Counted from the stretch's first letter, positions 1 to 8,181 are shown. The stretch: DNA of 64,000 nucleotides from Tepidiphilus olei (GCF_006980705.1 NZ_SBHO01000001.1:434001-498000), one strand, 5' to 3'. Translations and numbers: made by a program. Notes: generated from the sequence alone by a model not told the origin.

Positions 1-285
1 CGGTGTGATGACATTGCGCACCACTGCCAGCAAATCATCCAGGGGCAACCTCAGGAGCTTGCGCAGCTCCACCACGACTGCCGCCTGAAACGGAGGGTCG
101 AGTTCGTCTGCAGGCGCCGCGCCGTATGCGGACGATCTTCGACGTCGGTACTCGTTGCCACGTCGAATGGTGTCCTCCCACACCCCGAGTTCCCAGGCAA
201 GGCGGCGGACCGGCAGGTTCGAGCTTTGGATGGTGCGCCGGATCGCAGGGGTCGTGGTGGCGTTCTCATGCAGTCGGATCCTCAT
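1..285 (-). pseudogene. IS481-family transposase N-terminal remnant, frame-disrupted and cut by window edge
   Basis: From the ATG at complement 283-285 the minus strand is open for 95 codons to the window edge. The beginning (MRIRLHENATTTPAIRR, then LGVWEDTIRR) and the end (VVELRKLL, PLDDLLAVVR) look like the helix-turn-helix N-terminus of IS481-type DDE transposases. The middle matches only in another frame: complement 105-149 reads TDVEDRPHTARRLQT, which fits the family pattern, whereas the open frame there reads an unrelated Arg/Ala-rich stretch. This implies two compensating frameshifts, so the copy is probably dead. The DDE catalytic core lies outside the window. Family assignment is from recalled pattern, not a search; the open frame means a divergent intact protein cannot be fully excluded. 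Confidence 0.6.
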
Positions 286-433
286 ATTTTTACCTCTCGA
301 GCGCTTCGAGCGGCTCGTACATCGTCTCACGAGCCAAGAATGATGTACGACGTCGTGGATCGATGCAAGCGTCCGGGACCCGGCATCAGGTTCAGCTTGC
401 CCGTTTGGCGAACTTCAAATTTCGGTATTTCAG

Positions 434-462
434 TTGGGTCAAAAGGGGCGATGCGGTATTAT
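434..462 (+). promoter_or_regulatory. Putative sigma70 promoter of the WecA-like gene
   Basis: TTGGGT at 434-439 and TATTAT at 457-462 are separated by 17 bases, about 100 bases ahead of the glycosyltransferase start. The stretch between the transposase remnant and this gene (286-563) holds no other convincing gene. Start-site mapping is absent, so this is sequence inference. Confidence 0.45.
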
Positions 463-563
463 CGCAAAGAATCAAGAGACTGCATCTGATCCATGACAAA
501 TGAGCACGTATTCAGAGGAATTTTTTTGAAGATGCCATCATGGACGGACGGGAGAAAGTAGCA

Positions 564-1646
564 ATGAACGTCCTGCTGACGGCATTTCTGATGAGTTTTT
601 TTTCAGTGCTCTGCTTGATTCGGCTGCATCGTCGCTATGGATGTTTTGCAACGGATGAGTGGGGTGGGGTGCAAAAATTTCACCGCTATCGTGTAACGCG
701 AATTGGTGGGACGGGTGTGGTGCTTGGGCTGGTGGCGGCAGTGGTGCTGCTGTGGCTCGAAAATCGTGGGATCGCCCGCGAGTTCGCCCTGTTGCTGGTG
801 GCGGGCATTCCTGCCTTTGCCGGGGGGCTGGCCGAGGATGTCACCAAACGCGTGGGCGTGGGGGCGCGTCTGCTACTGACCATGGGTGCGGCGGCGCTGG
901 GGTTCTGGCTCCTGGGGGCGGTGCTCACGCGGGTGGACGTGCCGCTCGTCGATGACCTCTTCCGTTATGGGCCGGTGGCGCTGGCAGTGACGGTGGTGGC
1001 GGTGGGGGGCGTGGCCAACGCGATCAACATCATCGACGGATTCAACGGCCTGGCAGGGATGGTGGGAGTGATGATCCTCTCGGCGCTGGGGTACGTGGCC
1101 TACGTGCTGGGCGATCATCTGCTATGGAACGTGTGCATCGCGAGCGTGGGGGCGCTGCTGGGATTCTTCGTGTGGAACTATCCGCGGGGCTTGATCTTCC
1201 TCGGTGATGGCGGGGCCTATCTGGTGGGGTTCCTGATCGGGGAGGTTTCGGTGCTGCTGGTGGGGCGCCACGCGGAGGTGTCGGCGTGGTTTCCCATGTT
1301 GCTGGTGGTGTATCCGGTGTTCGAGACGGTGTTTTCCATCTACCGCAAGAAATTCGTGCGCGGAATCTCGCCCGGCGTGCCCGATGGCTTGCATCTGCAC
1401 ATGTTGGTATTCCGCCGTATCGTGCGCTGGGCCGGGGGGCGCGAGGCGGAGGTGCTGGTGCGGCGTAATTCGGCCACTTCGCCCTATCTGTGGCTGCTGT
1501 GCTCGGCCTCGGTGATCCCGGCAGTGCTCTTCTGGCGGCACACCTACGTGCTGATGGGCTTCACGCTGGGGTTCGCGGTGCTCTACGTGTGGCTGTACCG
1601 GCGCATCGTGCGCTTTCGCACGCCGGGGGTGTTGCGGCGGGGGTGA
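564..1646 (+). CDS. WecA/MraY-like undecaprenyl-phosphate sugar-1-phosphate transferase (GT4)
   Basis: Integral membrane enzyme of the polyprenyl-phosphate N-acetylhexosamine-1-phosphate transferase family, which links a UDP-sugar phosphate to undecaprenyl phosphate at the cytoplasmic face to begin O-antigen, enterobacterial-common-antigen-like or capsular glycans. The 360-residue protein is a chain of hydrophobic segments with the family motifs in order: H40 near the N-terminus, IIDGFNGL with D158 (Mg-binding DGxNGL), LGDGG with D215, and HLH at H277/H279 in the cytoplasmic loop. The start at 564 is chosen because GGAG at 551-554 precedes it by 9 bases; an in-frame ATG at 540 would add eight charged residues. 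It stands alone next to an insertion remnant and faces holC/pepA convergently. It differs from MraY in lacking a mur neighbourhood. The donor sugar cannot be read from sequence. Confidence 0.85.
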   Translation: MNVLLTAFLMSFFSVLCLIRLHRRYGCFATDEWGGVQKFHRYRVTRIGGTGVVLGLVAAVVLLWLENRGIAREFALLLVAGIPAFAGGLAEDVTKRVGVGARLLLTMGAAALGFWLLGAVLTRVDVPLVDDLFRYGPVALAVTVVAVGGVANAINIIDGFNGLAGMVGVMILSALGYVAYVLGDHLLWNVCIASVGALLGFFVWNYPRGLIFLGDGGAYLVGFLIGEVSVLLVGRHAEVSAWFPMLLVVYPVFETVFSIYRKKFVRGISPGVPDGLHLHMLVFRRIVRWAGGREAEVLVRRNSATSPYLWLLCSASVIPAVLFWRHTYVLMGFTLGFAVLYVWLYRRIVRFRTPGVLRRG

Positions 1647-1654
1647 GCCGCTCG

Positions 1655-1924
1655 CTACTTCGGCGGCCCCTGTTCCAGCTCGAGCTTCAGCCGGGTGAGG
1701 ACGCGCGTCTGCAGCAATGCCATCTCTTCGGCGAGGATCTGCGGCAGGCGCCGTTCGATCCAGCGCAGTTGTGCTTCGGCGGCGGGGGTGAGGTTCTGAT
1801 TGGGCGAGGGTAAGGGGGACGAGGCGCTTGCGGGGTTGGGCGTATCGACCACTTCCGTGAGGAGCGGCAGGTCGTCGACGGGTAGCGGCGGGGCGGTGGG
1901 GGAGGGGTCGTTGGTCGGAGTCAT
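1655..1924 (-). CDS. Conserved small hypothetical protein downstream of holC
   Basis: An 89-residue protein whose ATG overlaps the holC stop by four bases (ATGA), so it is translationally coupled to holC. The first half is Pro/Ser/Thr-rich and probably disordered; the second half (about residues 46-89) is a predicted amphipathic helix rich in Leu, Glu and Arg (AEAQLRWIERRLPQIL), suggesting a helix that docks on a partner. No signal peptide or membrane span is visible. I do not recognise a named family. Position in the pepA-holC operon hints at an accessory role connected with the clamp-loader chi subunit or simply co-transcription; no function is claimed. Confidence 0.6.
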   Translation of the reverse strand: MTPTNDPSPTAPPLPVDDLPLLTEVVDTPNPASASSPLPSPNQNLTPAAEAQLRWIERRLPQILAEEMALLQTRVLTRLKLELEQGPPK

Positions 1925-2349
1925 GGGGTCGGGGCCTTGCGGGGGATGGCCTGGACGTCGTGTCCTTCGGTGCGGTAGCGACGAAAACGTTCTCGCGCGG
2001 GGGCTTTGTCGTTTTCCTGGGGGCCGACGATCTCCAAAACCCATTCGCTGTTCCGATCCAGCTCGGGATGGGAGCGGGCGAGCTGGATGAGGACGGGGCG
2101 CGGCGGGATGGGCGCTTCGGCCGTGAGGAGGACGATGGGGGTTTGCCCGGCGAGCGGCGAGGCGGCGGGGACGTTGGGCAGGAAGGCGCCGGATTCCTGG
2201 GTCCAGAGGCGGTGGGCCAGGGTGGCGAGCATGGTTTCGTCTTCCAGGCGCACGGCCACTTTTTGCCCGGCGCGGTAGGCGCGGGCGGCGAGCTCGTAGG
2301 CGAGCGCGAACGGCTCGGGCACGTCGTAATAGAAGCGGACGTGCGCCAT
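1921..2349 (-). CDS. holC: DNA polymerase III chi subunit
   Basis: Chi subunit of the DNA polymerase III clamp-loader complex; in the known family it binds psi and contacts single-stranded DNA-binding protein. The 142-residue product has the usual chi length and the typical start with an aromatic strand (VRFYYDV), followed by the Leu/Ala helix and the central RLWTQESGAFLPN region, where family members have a comparable FIPH-like motif. The pepA stop lies 8 bases upstream, and the ATG of the next ORF overlaps its stop, so pepA-holC-ORF89 form one minus-strand unit. The order pepA-holC is conserved in proteobacteria, supporting the call. Confidence 0.85.
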   Translation of the reverse strand: MAHVRFYYDVPEPFALAYELAARAYRAGQKVAVRLEDETMLATLAHRLWTQESGAFLPNVPAASPLAGQTPIVLLTAEAPIPPRPVLIQLARSHPELDRNSEWVLEIVGPQENDKAPARERFRRYRTEGHDVQAIPRKAPTP

Positions 2350-2357
2350 GGGAGGAG

Positions 2358-3872
2358 TCAGTCGGCCTGACGCCGGGCGGCGGCGCGCTCGAGGAGGAAT
2401 TCGACGAGCAGCGGCACGGGGCGGCCGGTGGCGCCTTTTTTCTCGCCGGAGCGCCAGGCGGTGCCGGCGATGTCGAGATGCGCCCAGGGGACGTTTTCCA
2501 CGAAGCGGGCGAGGAAACAGGCGGCGGTGATGGAGCCGGCGGCGCGGTCGGTGCTGACGTTGGCCACGTCGGCGAAATTGCTCTTGAGCGCTTCCTGGTA
2601 TTCGTCCCACAGCGGCAGCTGCCAGGCGGGGTCGGCGGCGCGCTCACCGCTTGCGAGGAGTTCGCGGGCCAGAGTGTCGTCGTTGGCGAGCAGCCCCGTC
2701 GCTTCCTTGCCGAGGGCGATGACGATGGCGCCGGTGAGCGTGGCCACGTCGATGAGGCATTCGGGGTGGTATTCGCGCTGGGCGTAGGTGAGGGCGTCGC
2801 ACAGGATGAGCCGCCCTTCGGCGTCGGTGTTGAGGATTTCCACCGTGCGGCCAGCGAGGGTGCGCACGACGTCGCCCGGGCGGGTGGCGGTGCCGCTGGG
2901 GAGGTTTTCGGTAGCGGGGACGATGGCGACGACGTCGAGCGGGAGCTTGAGCCGGGCGACGGCTTCCAGGGTGCCGAGCACGGCGGCGGCGCCGCACATG
3001 TCGAATTTCATCTCGTCCATCTGGGCGGCGGGCTTGAGGCAGATGCCGCCCGAATCGAAGGTGATGCCTTTGCCGATGAGGACGATGGGGCGGCGTTTGC
3101 GGCGTTTCTCGCCGCTGCCGCGGTATTCGGCCACGATGAATTTGGGGGGTGTCTTGCTGCCGGCGGCCACGGCGAGGAAAGCGCCCATGCCGAGGCGTTC
3201 GGCATCCTCGCGCTCGAGCACTTCGACTTTTAGATCGTAGGCCTTGCCGAGTTCGAGCGCCGTTTCGGCGAGTTTGGCGGGGGTGCAGAGGTTGGGCGGG
3301 AGGTTGCCGAGCTCACGGGCGCGTGCCATGCCGGCGGCGATCGCCCGGCCTTCTTCGAGGGCGGCGAGTTCGTTGGGCGTGAGCGGCGTGGGCAGCGGCA
3401 GTTCGATGCGCTCGGCGCCGCGTGGTTTCTTGCCGTTGGTGGTTTTGGTGGCGTCGTAGGTGTAGGTGGCGTCTTCGAGTGCCGTGGCCAGCCGGCGCAG
3501 GCGTTCGGTGAGCGTGGTTCCGGGCACTTCGATCTCGGCGAGCGAGACGACGGCCGTGCCGACGGGGCCGTTGGCGAGCGCCGCGGCGGCAGAGCGCACC
3601 GCTTTCATCCAGGCGCGGCGGTCGAGCTTGGCGCGCGGGCCCAGCGAGACGACGTGTAGGCGTTCGGCGTCCAGCCCCGGGAGCGTGGTGTAGGTGTGCA
3701 GGCTTCCGGCTTTGTCGAGATCGGTTTCTTCTTTCAGGAGCGCCGAGAGCTTGCCTTTGGTGAGCTTGTCGAGGTGTGTGACGAGCAGGGTGGGCTCGTC
3801 GGCGAAGACGGGGAGGACGAAGGAGGTGGCAGGGATTTTTTCGGCGGGTTGGACGTTTATGGTAAATTCCAC
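2358..3872 (-). CDS. pepA: Leucyl aminopeptidase (M17 family)
   Basis: Cytoplasmic hexameric dizinc aminopeptidase that removes N-terminal residues, typically Leu; in enterobacteria PepA also binds DNA in site-specific recombination and carAB control. The 504-residue product has the M17 signature NTDAEGRL in the C-terminal catalytic half, preceded by GKGITFDSGG with the first metal ligands and the catalytic Lys region. The start is a GTG at 3870-3872: GAGGAG sits seven bases upstream, and the resulting VEFTIN matches the normal PepA beginning, whereas earlier ATGs add 15 residues that overlap the opposite gene. Its start is only 25 bases from that of divergent lptF. It is first gene of the unit with holC. 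Confidence 0.93.
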   Translation of the reverse strand: MEFTINVQPAEKIPATSFVLPVFADEPTLLVTHLDKLTKGKLSALLKEETDLDKAGSLHTYTTLPGLDAERLHVVSLGPRAKLDRRAWMKAVRSAAAALANGPVGTAVVSLAEIEVPGTTLTERLRRLATALEDATYTYDATKTTNGKKPRGAERIELPLPTPLTPNELAALEEGRAIAAGMARARELGNLPPNLCTPAKLAETALELGKAYDLKVEVLEREDAERLGMGAFLAVAAGSKTPPKFIVAEYRGSGEKRRKRRPIVLIGKGITFDSGGICLKPAAQMDEMKFDMCGAAAVLGTLEAVARLKLPLDVVAIVPATENLPSGTATRPGDVVRTLAGRTVEILNTDAEGRLILCDALTYAQREYHPECLIDVATLTGAIVIALGKEATGLLANDDTLARELLASGERAADPAWQLPLWDEYQEALKSNFADVANVSTDRAAGSITAACFLARFVENVPWAHLDIAGTAWRSGEKKGATGRPVPLLVEFLLERAAARRQAD

Positions 3873-3897
3873 GGGCTCACTCCTCGTAGTCGATCCG

Positions 3898-4944
3898 ATG
3901 ATCTTTCGTCGAAGCATTTTAGCCGAGATCGTACAGAACGCGGCGATGGCGGCCTTTGGGCTGCTTGCCGTGGCCTTGACCGTGCTCGTGGTGCGGCTGG
4001 TGGGGGAGGCGGCCGGCGGTCAGATTCCGGCCGATCTGGTGTGGACCTTCTTGGGATTGAGCGTGATCGGCCAGTTGCCGCTGGTGCTGGTATTGGGCGG
4101 ATTCGCTGGGGTGTTGCTGACCATCCAGCGTTTGGCGCGGGATTCGGAGTGGGTGGTTTGGCGTGCGGCCGGGGTGTCGCGCGTGGGCTTTTACGATCCG
4201 TTGCTCTTTTTCGCGCTTCCCTTGGCGCTCTTGGTGCTGTGGATCACGATGTGGGTGTCGCCTTGGTCGGAGCGGCAGCGTGCAGAGCTGTTGGCGAGCG
4301 CGGCGGCGCGCGACGAGACGCAGAGCGTGGCGCCGGGGGTGTTTCGCGAGTCGGGCGATGGGCGGCGGGTGTTCTTCGTGATGCCGGGCCAGGATGGACG
4401 GCAACAGGTGTTCGCGCGCTTGCGGCGAGAGGAGCGCAGTTCCGTGATCTTTGCGGCCGATGCCGAACTTTTCCAGCGGGACGAGGCGCAGTGGGTGCGT
4501 TTGCTCGACGGGCGGCGGTACGAAGAAGGGCAGACGCCGTTGGCGTTTCGCATCGAGCAGTTCGAGTGGCAGGAATTGCGTTTGCAGGCGAAAGCGGGCG
4601 AGTCACCCAGATTCCGGATGAAGGCGATCCCTTTGCCTGAGTTGCTGGCCGAGCCGGGGCGGCAGGCATTGGCGGAGCTCGCCCGCCGTTTGGGCTTGCC
4701 CTTGGCGGTGTTGCTGCTCGTTGCGATGGCTTTGCCGCTGGGTGAGTCGAGTCCGCGTACGAGCAAGGGGTACGCCTTGGTGATGGCCGTGCTCGTGTTC
4801 GTGACGTACACGAATTTCATCAGCGTGAGTTACGGGTGGATTGCGCGGGGTCGAATGGAGTTCTGGTCGGGGTTGATGTTGCCGCACGCGCTGGCTGCGT
4901 TGGCCTGGCTCGGCTTGATGGTCTGGAGGAACAGACGGGGATGA
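3898..4944 (+). CDS. lptF: LPS export ABC transporter permease LptF
   Basis: Inner-membrane permease of the LptB2FGC machine that extracts lipopolysaccharide from the inner membrane and sends it across the periplasm. The 348-residue product shows the family plan: an N-terminal membrane block (about residues 1-125), a large soluble periplasmic domain (about 130-265, with the VAPGVF motif after the third helix), and three C-terminal helices. The start MIFRRSILAE at 3898 fits LptF proteins; earlier in-frame starts would run through pepA's start region. No strong ribosome-binding site precedes the ATG. Its stop overlaps the lptG start by four bases, indicating coupled translation. Confidence 0.93.
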   Translation: MIFRRSILAEIVQNAAMAAFGLLAVALTVLVVRLVGEAAGGQIPADLVWTFLGLSVIGQLPLVLVLGGFAGVLLTIQRLARDSEWVVWRAAGVSRVGFYDPLLFFALPLALLVLWITMWVSPWSERQRAELLASAAARDETQSVAPGVFRESGDGRRVFFVMPGQDGRQQVFARLRREERSSVIFAADAELFQRDEAQWVRLLDGRRYEEGQTPLAFRIEQFEWQELRLQAKAGESPRFRMKAIPLPELLAEPGRQALAELARRLGLPLAVLLLVAMALPLGESSPRTSKGYALVMAVLVFVTYTNFISVSYGWIARGRMEFWSGLMLPHALAALAWLGLMVWRNRRG

Positions 4945-6020
4945 GCGTGCTGTCACGCTGGATCGTGACGGAGGTGTTGCGGGCCACGGCGGTGGTGACG
5001 GCCGTGTTCATCGCACTCTTTCTTTTCTTCGATTTCGTCGATCAGCTCGATGATATCGGACGTGGGGCTTATGGCCTGAAAGAGGCCGCGCTCTATGTCG
5101 TGTTGCGGCTTCCGTCTCGTTTGTACGAGTTGCTACCCATTGCGCTGCTGGTGGGAACGCTGGCGGCGCTGGCGCAGCTGGCGCGGCATTCGGAGCTGGC
5201 GGTGCTGCGCGCTTCCGGAATGTCGGTGGGTGGGCTGTGGCGTATCCTCGCCCTGGCGGCGCTGATCCAGGGCGTGATCATTTTCGCGGTGGGGGAGTGG
5301 CTGGTGCCTCCGGCGGAGCAGACGGCGCGAAGTTTTCGTTTGCAGGCGATGGGTGGAAGCGACTTTTCCACGGACATGCGCTCGGGCTTGTGGATCCGTG
5401 AGGGGGAGGATTTCCTCAACGTGCGTCGCCTGGGGAGTGATGGACGGCTGCGCGAGCTGGAGATCTATCGTTTCGGGCCGGATCGGGTGATGACGGCGAT
5501 CGACCAGGTGAGGGAGGCGGAATTCGATCCCGTGCAGGGGGTGTGGCGTTTGAAAGAGGTGCAACGGCGTCGGCTCGCGCCCGAGAGGATCACGGCGGAG
5601 TCGCTGCCGGAGCTCGAATGGAGCACGGAGCTCACGCCCCGTGTGCTGGCGGTGCTGATGGTGGAGCCGTACCGCATGAGCATCGGCGCGCTCTACACGT
5701 TCAGCCGGCATCTCATACGCAATGGACAGAACGCGGATCGCTATTTGCAGGCCCTGGGACGCAAATTGGTCTATCCGCTGACGGCCTTGGTGATGGTGAC
5801 ATTGGCTTTGCCCTTTGCCTTGGGGCATGCAAGAGGCGCTCCGATCGGTTTCAAGGTGTTCCTGGGGACTTTGCTCGGAGTGGCCTTCCACTTGCTCAAT
5901 TCCCTCGCGGGCAGCCTGGGGGTGCTCGCGGGGTGGTCGCCCTGGTTGGCGGCTGCGCTGCCCGCGATGACCTTCACCTTGCTCGCCCTGGCGATGATGC
6001 ATTGGGTGGAGCGACGCTGA
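4941..6020 (+). CDS. lptG: LPS export ABC transporter permease LptG
   Basis: Partner permease of LptF in the LptB2FG transporter. The 359-residue protein begins MSVLSRWIVTEVLRAT and has the same six-helix plan with a central periplasmic domain (about residues 125-265) and the helix-2 pattern YELLPIALLVG that is highly conserved in LptG. The ATG at 4941 overlaps the lptF stop, and a GACGGGG sequence lies just upstream. It closes the lptFG operon, which ends at a hairpin with a T run at 6034-6060. Upstream pepA-holC is the usual neighbour in beta- and gammaproteobacteria. Confidence 0.94.
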   Translation: MSVLSRWIVTEVLRATAVVTAVFIALFLFFDFVDQLDDIGRGAYGLKEAALYVVLRLPSRLYELLPIALLVGTLAALAQLARHSELAVLRASGMSVGGLWRILALAALIQGVIIFAVGEWLVPPAEQTARSFRLQAMGGSDFSTDMRSGLWIREGEDFLNVRRLGSDGRLRELEIYRFGPDRVMTAIDQVREAEFDPVQGVWRLKEVQRRRLAPERITAESLPELEWSTELTPRVLAVLMVEPYRMSIGALYTFSRHLIRNGQNADRYLQALGRKLVYPLTALVMVTLALPFALGHARGAPIGFKVFLGTLLGVAFHLLNSLAGSLGVLAGWSPWLAAALPAMTFTLLALAMMHWVERR

Positions 6021-6033
6021 GGAGGACATGAAA

Positions 6034-6060
6034 GAAAAAGGCCCGTGCGGGCCTTTTTCC
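6034..6060. terminator. Bidirectional terminator between lptG and rplS
   Basis: The sequence GAAAAAGGCCCG, a three-base loop and CGGGCCTTTTTC form a hairpin flanked by A and T runs, so it can end transcription of lptG on the plus strand and of the rpsP-rplS operon on the minus strand. Confidence 0.85.
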
Positions 6061-6099
6061 TTTTCTCCGTGCGTTTCGGCGCGGTAGACGCCGGCGGGC

Positions 6100-6498
6100 T
6101 TACTGCTCGGATTGCTGGGCCGCGCCTTCGCGGTTCTTGCGCACGATCTTTTCCTTGATGCGGGCGGCTTTACCGCTGCGCTCGCGCAGATAGTAGAGCT
6201 TGGCGCGGCGCACGTCGCCGCGGCGCACGACCTGGATCGAGGCGACCAACGGGGAATAGAGCTGGAAGGTACGCTCCACGCCCACGCCGGAGGAGATTTT
6301 GCGCACGATAAAGGAAGAATTGAGGCCGCGGTTGCGGCGGGCGATGACCACGCCTTCGAATGTTTGCAGCCGCTCGCGGTTGCCTTCTTTCACCTTGACC
6401 TGCACGGCGACGGTGTCGCCGGCGCGGAAGTCGGGGATGGACTTGTCGGCGGTGAGCCGGGCGATTTCTTCGCGTTCGATCTGTTCGATCAGGTTCAT
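6100..6498 (-). CDS. rplS: 50S ribosomal protein L19
   Basis: Component of the large ribosomal subunit at the 30S-50S interface. The 132-residue product begins [15 protein letters not shown] and contains the family core [16 protein letters not shown] and RVQTFEG-like region ([16 protein letters not shown]), then [26 protein letters not shown] stands five bases ahead of the start. Its C-terminal tail is slightly longer than the usual 115-125 residues and is Ala/Gln-rich. It is last in rpsP-rimM-trmD-rplS, and a terminator-like hairpin lies between trmD and rplS, which suggests separate tuning of its output. Confidence 0.97.
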   Translation of the reverse strand: MNLIEQIEREEIARLTADKSIPDFRAGDTVAVQVKVKEGNRERLQTFEGVVIARRNRGLNSSFIVRKISSGVGVERTFQLYSPLVASIQVVRRGDVRRAKLYYLRERSGKAARIKEKIVRKNREGAAQQSEQ

Positions 6499-6513
6499 CG
6501 GGAACTCCTGGTA

Positions 6514-6536
6514 GCAAAAACGCCCCTCGAGGGGGC
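6514..6536 (-). terminator. Terminator-like hairpin between trmD and rplS
   Basis: On the minus strand the RNA reads a GCCCCCTCGAGGGGC stem followed by GTTTTTGC, about 15 bases before the rplS start. It has the form of an intrinsic terminator or attenuator inside the operon, placed so that it overlaps the region just upstream of the L19 ribosome-binding site. Confidence 0.5.
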
Positions 6537-6561
6537 TGGTTGCGCACAGAGCAGCCGGGTT

Positions 6562-7329
6562 TCAGGCTGATGCGTCGCGTTTCTCTTCTTGCTCGAGTTC
6601 TTCGAGCAGGCGCGATTCTAGCACGGAAAGGGGGCGGGAGGCGAGGAGATCGGGGCGCAACGTCCGGGTGCGGCGCAGGCGTTCCTTGAGGCGCCAGCGT
6701 GCGATCGCTTCATGGTTGCCCGAGCGCAGCACTTCGGGCACCGCTCGGCCTTCGAAGACTTCGGGGCGGGTGTAGTGGGGGTGATCGAGCAGGCCGCCGA
6801 CGTAAGAGTCGGCTTCGGCCGACTGCGCGTCGCCCAGCGCCCCGGGCAATTGGCGGATCACCGCGTCGAGCACGACCATGGCGGCGAGCTCGCCGCCGGT
6901 GAGGACGAAATCGCCGAGGGAGAGCTCTTCGTCCACTTCGGCTTCGATCACGCGCTGATCGATGCCCTCGTAACGGCCGCAGAGCAGGATGAAAGACGGG
7001 CGTGCGGCAAGCCGCATCACTTCGGCGTGATCGAGGCGCTTGCCTTGGGGCGAGAGGTAGATGACCGGACCGGGGGTGCCGACCGCGCGGATCTGCTCGG
7101 TGCGAGCGTGGCGCAGGGCGGCGGTGAGCGGTTCCGGGCGCATGAGCATGCCGGGGCCGCCGCCGTAGGGGCGGTCGTCGACACGCCGGTGGGGATCGTC
7201 GGTGAAGTTGCGTGGATCGTGGAGCGCGAGTTCGTAGAGGCCGCGTTCGTGCGCACGCCGGGTGACGCCGTACTCGGTCAGCGCAGCGAACATGGCGGGG
7301 AAGATCGTGACTACGTCGTAGCGGCGCAT
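6562..7329 (-). CDS. trmD: tRNA (guanine-N1-)-methyltransferase TrmD
   Basis: SPOUT-class enzyme that methylates N1 of G37 next to the anticodon and prevents +1 frameshifting. The 255-residue product has the start YDVVTIFPAMF, then DDRPYGGGPGML (substrate/SAM pocket), ILLCGRYEGIDQRV and LSLGDFVLTGGELA, which build the trefoil knot that binds S-adenosylmethionine. Its ATG lies three bases after the rimM stop, typical for this operon. It carries the usual EEVSIGDYVLSGGE-like element with Leu in place of Ile. Confidence 0.97.
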   Translation of the reverse strand: MRRYDVVTIFPAMFAALTEYGVTRRAHERGLYELALHDPRNFTDDPHRRVDDRPYGGGPGMLMRPEPLTAALRHARTEQIRAVGTPGPVIYLSPQGKRLDHAEVMRLAARPSFILLCGRYEGIDQRVIEAEVDEELSLGDFVLTGGELAAMVVLDAVIRQLPGALGDAQSAEADSYVGGLLDHPHYTRPEVFEGRAVPEVLRSGNHEAIARWRLKERLRRTRTLRPDLLASRPLSVLESRLLEELEQEEKRDASA

Positions 7330-7332
7330 CGA

Positions 7333-7851
7333 CTACCAGTCGGGGTCCCAGTCGACGGTGATGCGGCGCCCGGGCAAGTCGACGTCGAGCACGTAGGCGC
7401 GCACGAAGGGGATGAGGCGGGTGCGATCGTGCGCTTCGTCGCGCACGGAGAGGACGTCGTTCGCTCCGGTGGCGATCAGCTCGGCGACGCGGCCCAGCGC
7501 AGCGCCACCTTTCGTATGCACCTCGGCACCGATCAAATCGCCCCAGTAGTATTCGTCTTCTTCGGTTTCGGGCAGGGCCTCGCGTGGCGCACCGATGTAC
7601 CACCCCTGGTAGGCTTCGGCGGCCGTGCGATCGTCGATGCCGGCAAACTTGACGATGAGCCCGCGGCCGTGCGGACGAAGCTCGGCGAGCGACAGGGTCT
7701 GCCAAGATTCCGAGGGAGCATCGGGGGCGGGCGCGACCCACCAATGGGGCATTTCGGCCCAGGAACCGGGGTCGTCGCCGTATGCGTGGAGTTTGAACCA
7801 GCCTTTGATGCCGAACGGGGCGACGAGGCGCCCCAGGACGACGATGGCCAT
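7333..7851 (-). CDS. rimM: 16S rRNA processing protein RimM
   Basis: Assembly factor that binds S19 during maturation of the 30S head. The 172-residue product has the N-terminal barrel (VVLGRLVAPFGIKGWFKLHA) and the C-terminal PRC-barrel, with EEDEYYWGDLIGAEV as the inter-domain landmark and LIPFVRAYVLDVDLPGRRI near the end. The ATG at 7849-7851 gives the canonical beginning; the upstream ribosome-binding site is weak, so reading through from rpsP, which ends ten bases before, may help initiation. Confidence 0.95.
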   Translation of the reverse strand: MAIVVLGRLVAPFGIKGWFKLHAYGDDPGSWAEMPHWWVAPAPDAPSESWQTLSLAELRPHGRGLIVKFAGIDDRTAAEAYQGWYIGAPREALPETEEDEYYWGDLIGAEVHTKGGAALGRVAELIATGANDVLSVRDEAHDRTRLIPFVRAYVLDVDLPGRRITVDWDPDW

Positions 7852-7861
7852 GGAGCGAGAT

Positions 7862-8113
7862 TCAGGCGGCGTTCTGGCGCGCTTGCTTGACGAGGCGGCG
7901 CACGGTGGGGGAGAGCTGGGCGCCGTGGCTGGTCCAGTAGTCGAGGCGGGCGAAATCGATGGAGAGGCCTTTTTCGTTGCCGGAGGCGAGCGGGTTGTAG
8001 TAGCCGACGCGTTCGATGAAGCGACCGTCGCGGCGATTGCGCGAATCGGTGACCACGAGGCTGTAGAAGGGGCGCTTCTTGGCGCCGCCACGGGCGAGAC
8101 GGATGACGACCAT
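7862..8113 (-). CDS. rpsP: 30S ribosomal protein S16
   Basis: Small-subunit protein needed early in 30S assembly. The 83 residues follow the family closely: [20 protein letters not shown], then [15 protein letters not shown] and the [17 protein letters not shown] tail. A GAGGAA ribosome-binding site precedes the ATG. It is first in the rpsP-rimM-trmD-rplS operon, and a good promoter lies about 45 bases upstream. Confidence 0.97.
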   Translation of the reverse strand: MVVIRLARGGAKKRPFYSLVVTDSRNRRDGRFIERVGYYNPLASGNEKGLSIDFARLDYWTSHGAQLSPTVRRLVKQARQNAA

Positions 8114-8152
8114 GTGTGTTCCTCGATGTACGGTGGTGATCGAAAACCGCGG

Positions 8153-8181
8153 ATTATACGAGGTTCGAAAGGTCGAATCAA
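8153..8181 (-). promoter_or_regulatory. Promoter of the rpsP operon
   Basis: On the minus strand TTGATT and TATAAT are separated by exactly 17 bases, a near-consensus sigma70 promoter about 40 bases ahead of rpsP. Its -35 hexamer overlaps the stop codon of the preceding gene. Confidence 0.75.

Noticed and set aside
126-503. Several short plus-strand frames before the WecA-like gene
   Set aside because: They overlap the transposase relic antisense and the putative promoter and have no supporting signals.
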